From positions 1-6,858 of the forward strand of contig JAVBNF010000072.1 in the NCBI GenBank assembly GCA_031551725.1: a DNA stretch of 6,858 nt, in the 5' to 3' direction. Position numbers and translations under genes: made by a program. Position 1 is the first letter of the stretch. Each line of letters opens with the position of its first letter. Positions 5,473 through 6,858 of this stretch are shown in pieces. Origin of the DNA: JAVBNF01 sp031551725. Lineage in GTDB: Bacteria; Bacteroidota; Bacteroidia; Bacteroidales; P3. A model generated the notes under the pieces. It was not told where the DNA came from. It searched no databases and worked only from the letters and a program-made list of their open reading frames with translations.

Positions 5473-5907
5473 ATGGCTTATTCAGCAATAGATATAGCAA
5501 ATAAAATTTTGAGTAGTGTCGCTTCAGATTCAGGCGATCTTATTTCTAATATGAAATTGCAAAAGATGTTGTATTATCAACAAGGTTTCCATTTGGCTTT
5601 TTTTAAAACCCCATTGTTTGAAGAAGAGATAGAAGCATGGATGTACGGGCCTGTTGTACCAGCTGTTTATGAGCACTTTAAAGAATATGGCAATCAAGGC
5701 ATAGAATATAAGGATACCCCCATAGAATTAACAATCGAAGAAGAACGTTTGTTTGACAACGTTTGTCGAGTGTACAATAAATATTCTGCTATCGGGTTAA
5801 TGGAGATGACTCATGAAGAAGCTCCTTGGAAAAGTACGCATACGGGTGTGGGGCAGGTAATTTCTAAAGACAAATTAACATCTTTTTTTAAGAAAAGATT
5901 AAAATGA
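5473..5907 (+). CDS. Panacea-domain (DUF4065, SocA/GepA-like) antitoxin
   Basis: This 144-residue protein belongs to the Panacea (DUF4065) family, known from the proteolytic-adaptor antitoxin SocA, phage GepA proteins and PanA antitoxins that neutralise unrelated toxins. The visible family motifs are ISNMKLQKMLYYQQGFHLA (24-42), PLFEEEIEAWMYGPVVPAVY (47-66), and the C-terminal THEEAPWK (113-120). It covers the whole domain with almost no extra sequence. The start at ATG 5473 fits the promoter at 5429-5459; the longer frame from GTG 5431 would begin inside that promoter. The stop overlaps the next start as ATGA (5904-5907), implying translational coupling. By family and context it should be the antitoxin of the following gene; that pairing is inferred. 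Confidence 0.88.
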   Translation: MAYSAIDIANKILSSVASDSGDLISNMKLQKMLYYQQGFHLAFFKTPLFEEEIEAWMYGPVVPAVYEHFKEYGNQGIEYKDTPIELTIEEERLFDNVCRVYNKYSAIGLMEMTHEEAPWKSTHTGVGQVISKDKLTSFFKKRLK

Positions 5908-6353
5908 GCAAGACATCTCGCTCAAAGAAAAAATCAAAGAAACAAAGCGGCAAAGAGCAGTCAATTATTAAAAACCCTCAAAAAAAAGGTCCTCATAAAG
6001 AAGATTTATTACATGCTGAGGCGCCTCTTTTTGGTTTCAAATATCTTTCAAGACACTCTATAAAAGATTGTAAAGACCCTCATTTTTTTTATACTTTTTT
6101 AATTAGGTTGCAGCAGCTTTCTGAATTGGGATGGACTGAAATCCGAAAATCCCATAGGCATAGTTTTGGAATAGAATCTATTCCTATAGAGAAAATTAAG
6201 CCTCAACTTCCTTCTTGTATTACTCCGGAAATAAAAGAACTTGATGTTTTTAGAGCAAATGGAGACAATCGCCCTTTCATCGGAATACAGGTTCATAATG
6301 TTTTTCAAATATTGTTTATTGAGACATGTTTTGGTGACATATATGATCACTAA
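5904..6353 (+). CDS. Small basic protein of unknown function, candidate toxin partner of the Panacea antitoxin
   Basis: I do not recognise a named family. It has 149 residues: a Lys-rich, probably disordered N-terminus (1-35, with SKKKSKKQSGK), then a compact domain with FKYLSR (45-50), DPHFFYTFLIRLQQLSELGW (58-77), a basic RKSHRHSFGIESIP (81-94), and a C-terminal VFRANGDNRPFIGI...NVFQILFIETCFGDIYDH. The end, a phe/ile-rich strand followed by a short turn and Y-D-H, recalls RelE/ParE-like mRNA-cleaving toxins and small proteins ending in an FYI-(x)n-LY pattern, but this is only an impression. Its start overlaps the Panacea stop by 4 bp and it has no other partner, so the antitoxin-then-toxin order is the simplest reading. 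H85, H87, R120-region residues and Y147-H149 are the candidates for an active site. No terminator is visible after it. Confidence 0.75.
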   Translation: MSKTSRSKKKSKKQSGKEQSIIKNPQKKGPHKEDLLHAEAPLFGFKYLSRHSIKDCKDPHFFYTFLIRLQQLSELGWTEIRKSHRHSFGIESIPIEKIKPQLPSCITPEIKELDVFRANGDNRPFIGIQVHNVFQILFIETCFGDIYDH

Positions 6354-6413
6354 TTTTTCATAGATTCGCAATTGTCATATTTTTGTAAGGTTTTTTATTT
6401 CAAAAATTATTTA

Positions 6414-6421
6414 TACCTTTG
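6414..6421 (+). promoter_or_regulatory. Bacteroidetes-type -7 box before the structured region
   Basis: TACCTTTG is a full match to TAnnTTTG. Transcription would start near 6428. The -33 position holds only a T-rich stretch without a clear TTTG. The box could serve the structured RNA at 6477-6641 alone or a long leader of the gene starting at 6725. Confidence 0.55.
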
Positions 6422-6476
6422 CAGAAGAAATTTAAAAATACTTTATAGAGGAAAAAACATAATTATACATAAATAG

Positions 6477-6641
6477 AAAAGCGTAAGCTTAAATTCTTGT
6501 AAAGAAAACCGCTAATTTTCACAACCAAAGAATTGATAAGCCATACGCTCATGCTGTGTTTCGGCGTGAGTTGTGTCTTGTTTTGGTTGTGGGTTCTTAG
6601 CGGTACCTCTTTACAAATAAGATTTCAACTCACGCTTTTTT
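6477..6641 (+). ncRNA. Candidate structured RNA (long interrupted hairpin)
   Basis: Five nested helices can form in order: P1 6477-6484/6632-6639 (8 bp), P2 6497-6504/6609-6616 (8 bp), P3 6508-6514/6598-6604 (7 bp), P4 6520-6529/6582-6591 (10 bp) and P5 6548-6554/6564-6570 (7 bp, one G-U). All are exact except the single wobble, giving one rod with internal loops, and P1 runs into six T (6636-6641), like a terminator. A promoter box lies about 55 bp upstream. No convincing protein frame covers it. The rod with a central opening and terminal stem recalls 6S RNA in outline, but I cannot match it to a named family; it could also be a leader element controlling the gene at 6725. Confidence 0.6.
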
Positions 6642-6668
6642 ATTTGATTCAAAGGCTAATGATAGCCA

Positions 6669-6701
6669 GATGAGCACGCGGTTGTGCCACTGGCCATGAC
6701 A
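6669..6701. repeat. Repeat related to the TPR-gene linker palindromes
   Basis: It starts GATGAGCACGC and ends CTGGCCATGACA, resembling 3195-3221 (GATGACCACGC ... CTGGCCATGACG) with about six extra bases in the middle. It lies in the leader of the last gene. It may be a third, diverged copy of a dispersed palindromic repeat. Confidence 0.4.
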
Positions 6702-6724
6702 TCAACAATTAAATAAAACACAAC

Positions 6725-6858
6725 ATGAAAACACAACTACTTCGTGGCAGAAACGCAAGAATGCAGAAATGCAGAAAAATGTTCTTCTTCTGCGCTTTTG
6801 CATTTTTGCACTTCTGCTTTACTTTCGCCCAAACTCCCGGCTTGCCGTTGTACGACAA
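6725..6858 (+). CDS. N-terminus of a secreted protein (signal peptide), cut by the window end
   Basis: From the ATG at 6725 the frame is open for the remaining 44 codons. It reads as a signal peptide: MKTQLLRGRNARMQKCRK supplies a strongly basic n-region, MFFFCAFAFLHFCFTFA a hydrophobic core rich in Phe and Cys, and TFA|QT a good signal peptidase I site, after which mature sequence begins QTPGLPLYD. No lipobox is seen at the site. The mature function cannot be told from eleven residues; by analogy with the first gene in the window a surface protein is plausible. The n- and h-regions are encoded by the two arms of an inverted repeat at 6747-6817. The ATG is preceded by an AT-rich leader without a Shine-Dalgarno sequence, as is usual for Bacteroidetes. 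Confidence 0.75.
   Translation, partial: MKTQLLRGRNARMQKCRKMFFFCAFAFLHFCFTFAQTPGLPLYD
6747..6817. repeat. Imperfect inverted repeat inside the signal-peptide coding region
   Basis: The left part (6747-6779) is built of gcagaaa/tgcagaaa-type units and the right part (6782-6817) is close to its reverse complement: the arms share gcagaa, gcaa, aatgca and gcagaa blocks in the same order with mostly transition differences. The arms meet within a few bases of 6780, so a hairpin of about 30 bp with mismatches can form. Confidence 0.65.

Noticed and set aside
6354..6413. Terminator after the candidate toxin gene
   Set aside because: The stretch is AT-rich but I found no stem with a following T-run.
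6664..6696. AGCCAG and GCCACTG, which resemble parts of the cobalamin riboswitch
   Set aside because: The two pieces are in the wrong order and too close together, and the other conserved parts of the cobalamin riboswitch are missing.

Overview
The window reads as a piece of a Bacteroidetes (Bacteroidales-type) chromosome. The evidence is the TAnnTTTG promoter boxes in place of sigma-70 boxes, AT-rich spacers without clear Shine-Dalgarno sequences, a SecG of the Bacteroidetes kind with a Pro/Gln-rich tail, FISUMP and CHU_C-type Ig-like surface domains, and a Bacteroidetes-type RAYT transposase. All convincing genes lie on the + strand. This assignment comes from recognising sequence features, not from a search.

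Layout. (1) 1-1580: 3' end of a large secreted surface protein: FISUMP domain end, two Ig-like modules, then a glycine-rich domain resembling that of ALK/LTK receptors. (2) 1581-1951: spacer with two REP-like palindromes and a good terminator. (3) 1952-2608: a REP-associated tyrosine transposase (RAYT) that carries an inverted pair of REP-like elements in frame inside its own coding sequence. (4) 2643-5284: core genes: a TPR protein whose linker is built from palindromic repeats, secG, and a class I aspartate-type aminotransferase, with terminators after secG and after the aminotransferase. (5) 5429-6353: a compact two-gene cassette with its own promoter: a Panacea/SocA-like (DUF4065) antitoxin overlapping by 4 bp a small basic protein of unknown function, best read as a candidate toxin. 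(6) 6414-6724: a promoter and a strongly structured, apparently non-coding region that can fold into one long interrupted rod. (7) 6725-end: start of a secreted protein whose signal peptide is encoded across a long imperfect inverted repeat.

The unifying theme is small palindromic repeats entering coding sequence: REPs inside the RAYT, a second repeat type inside the TPR protein linker, and a third inside a signal peptide. The likeliest candidates for something poorly described are the Panacea partner protein, the structured RNA at about 6477-6641, and the RAYT that encodes its own presumed substrate. The core genes secG and the aminotransferase look ordinary and intact.
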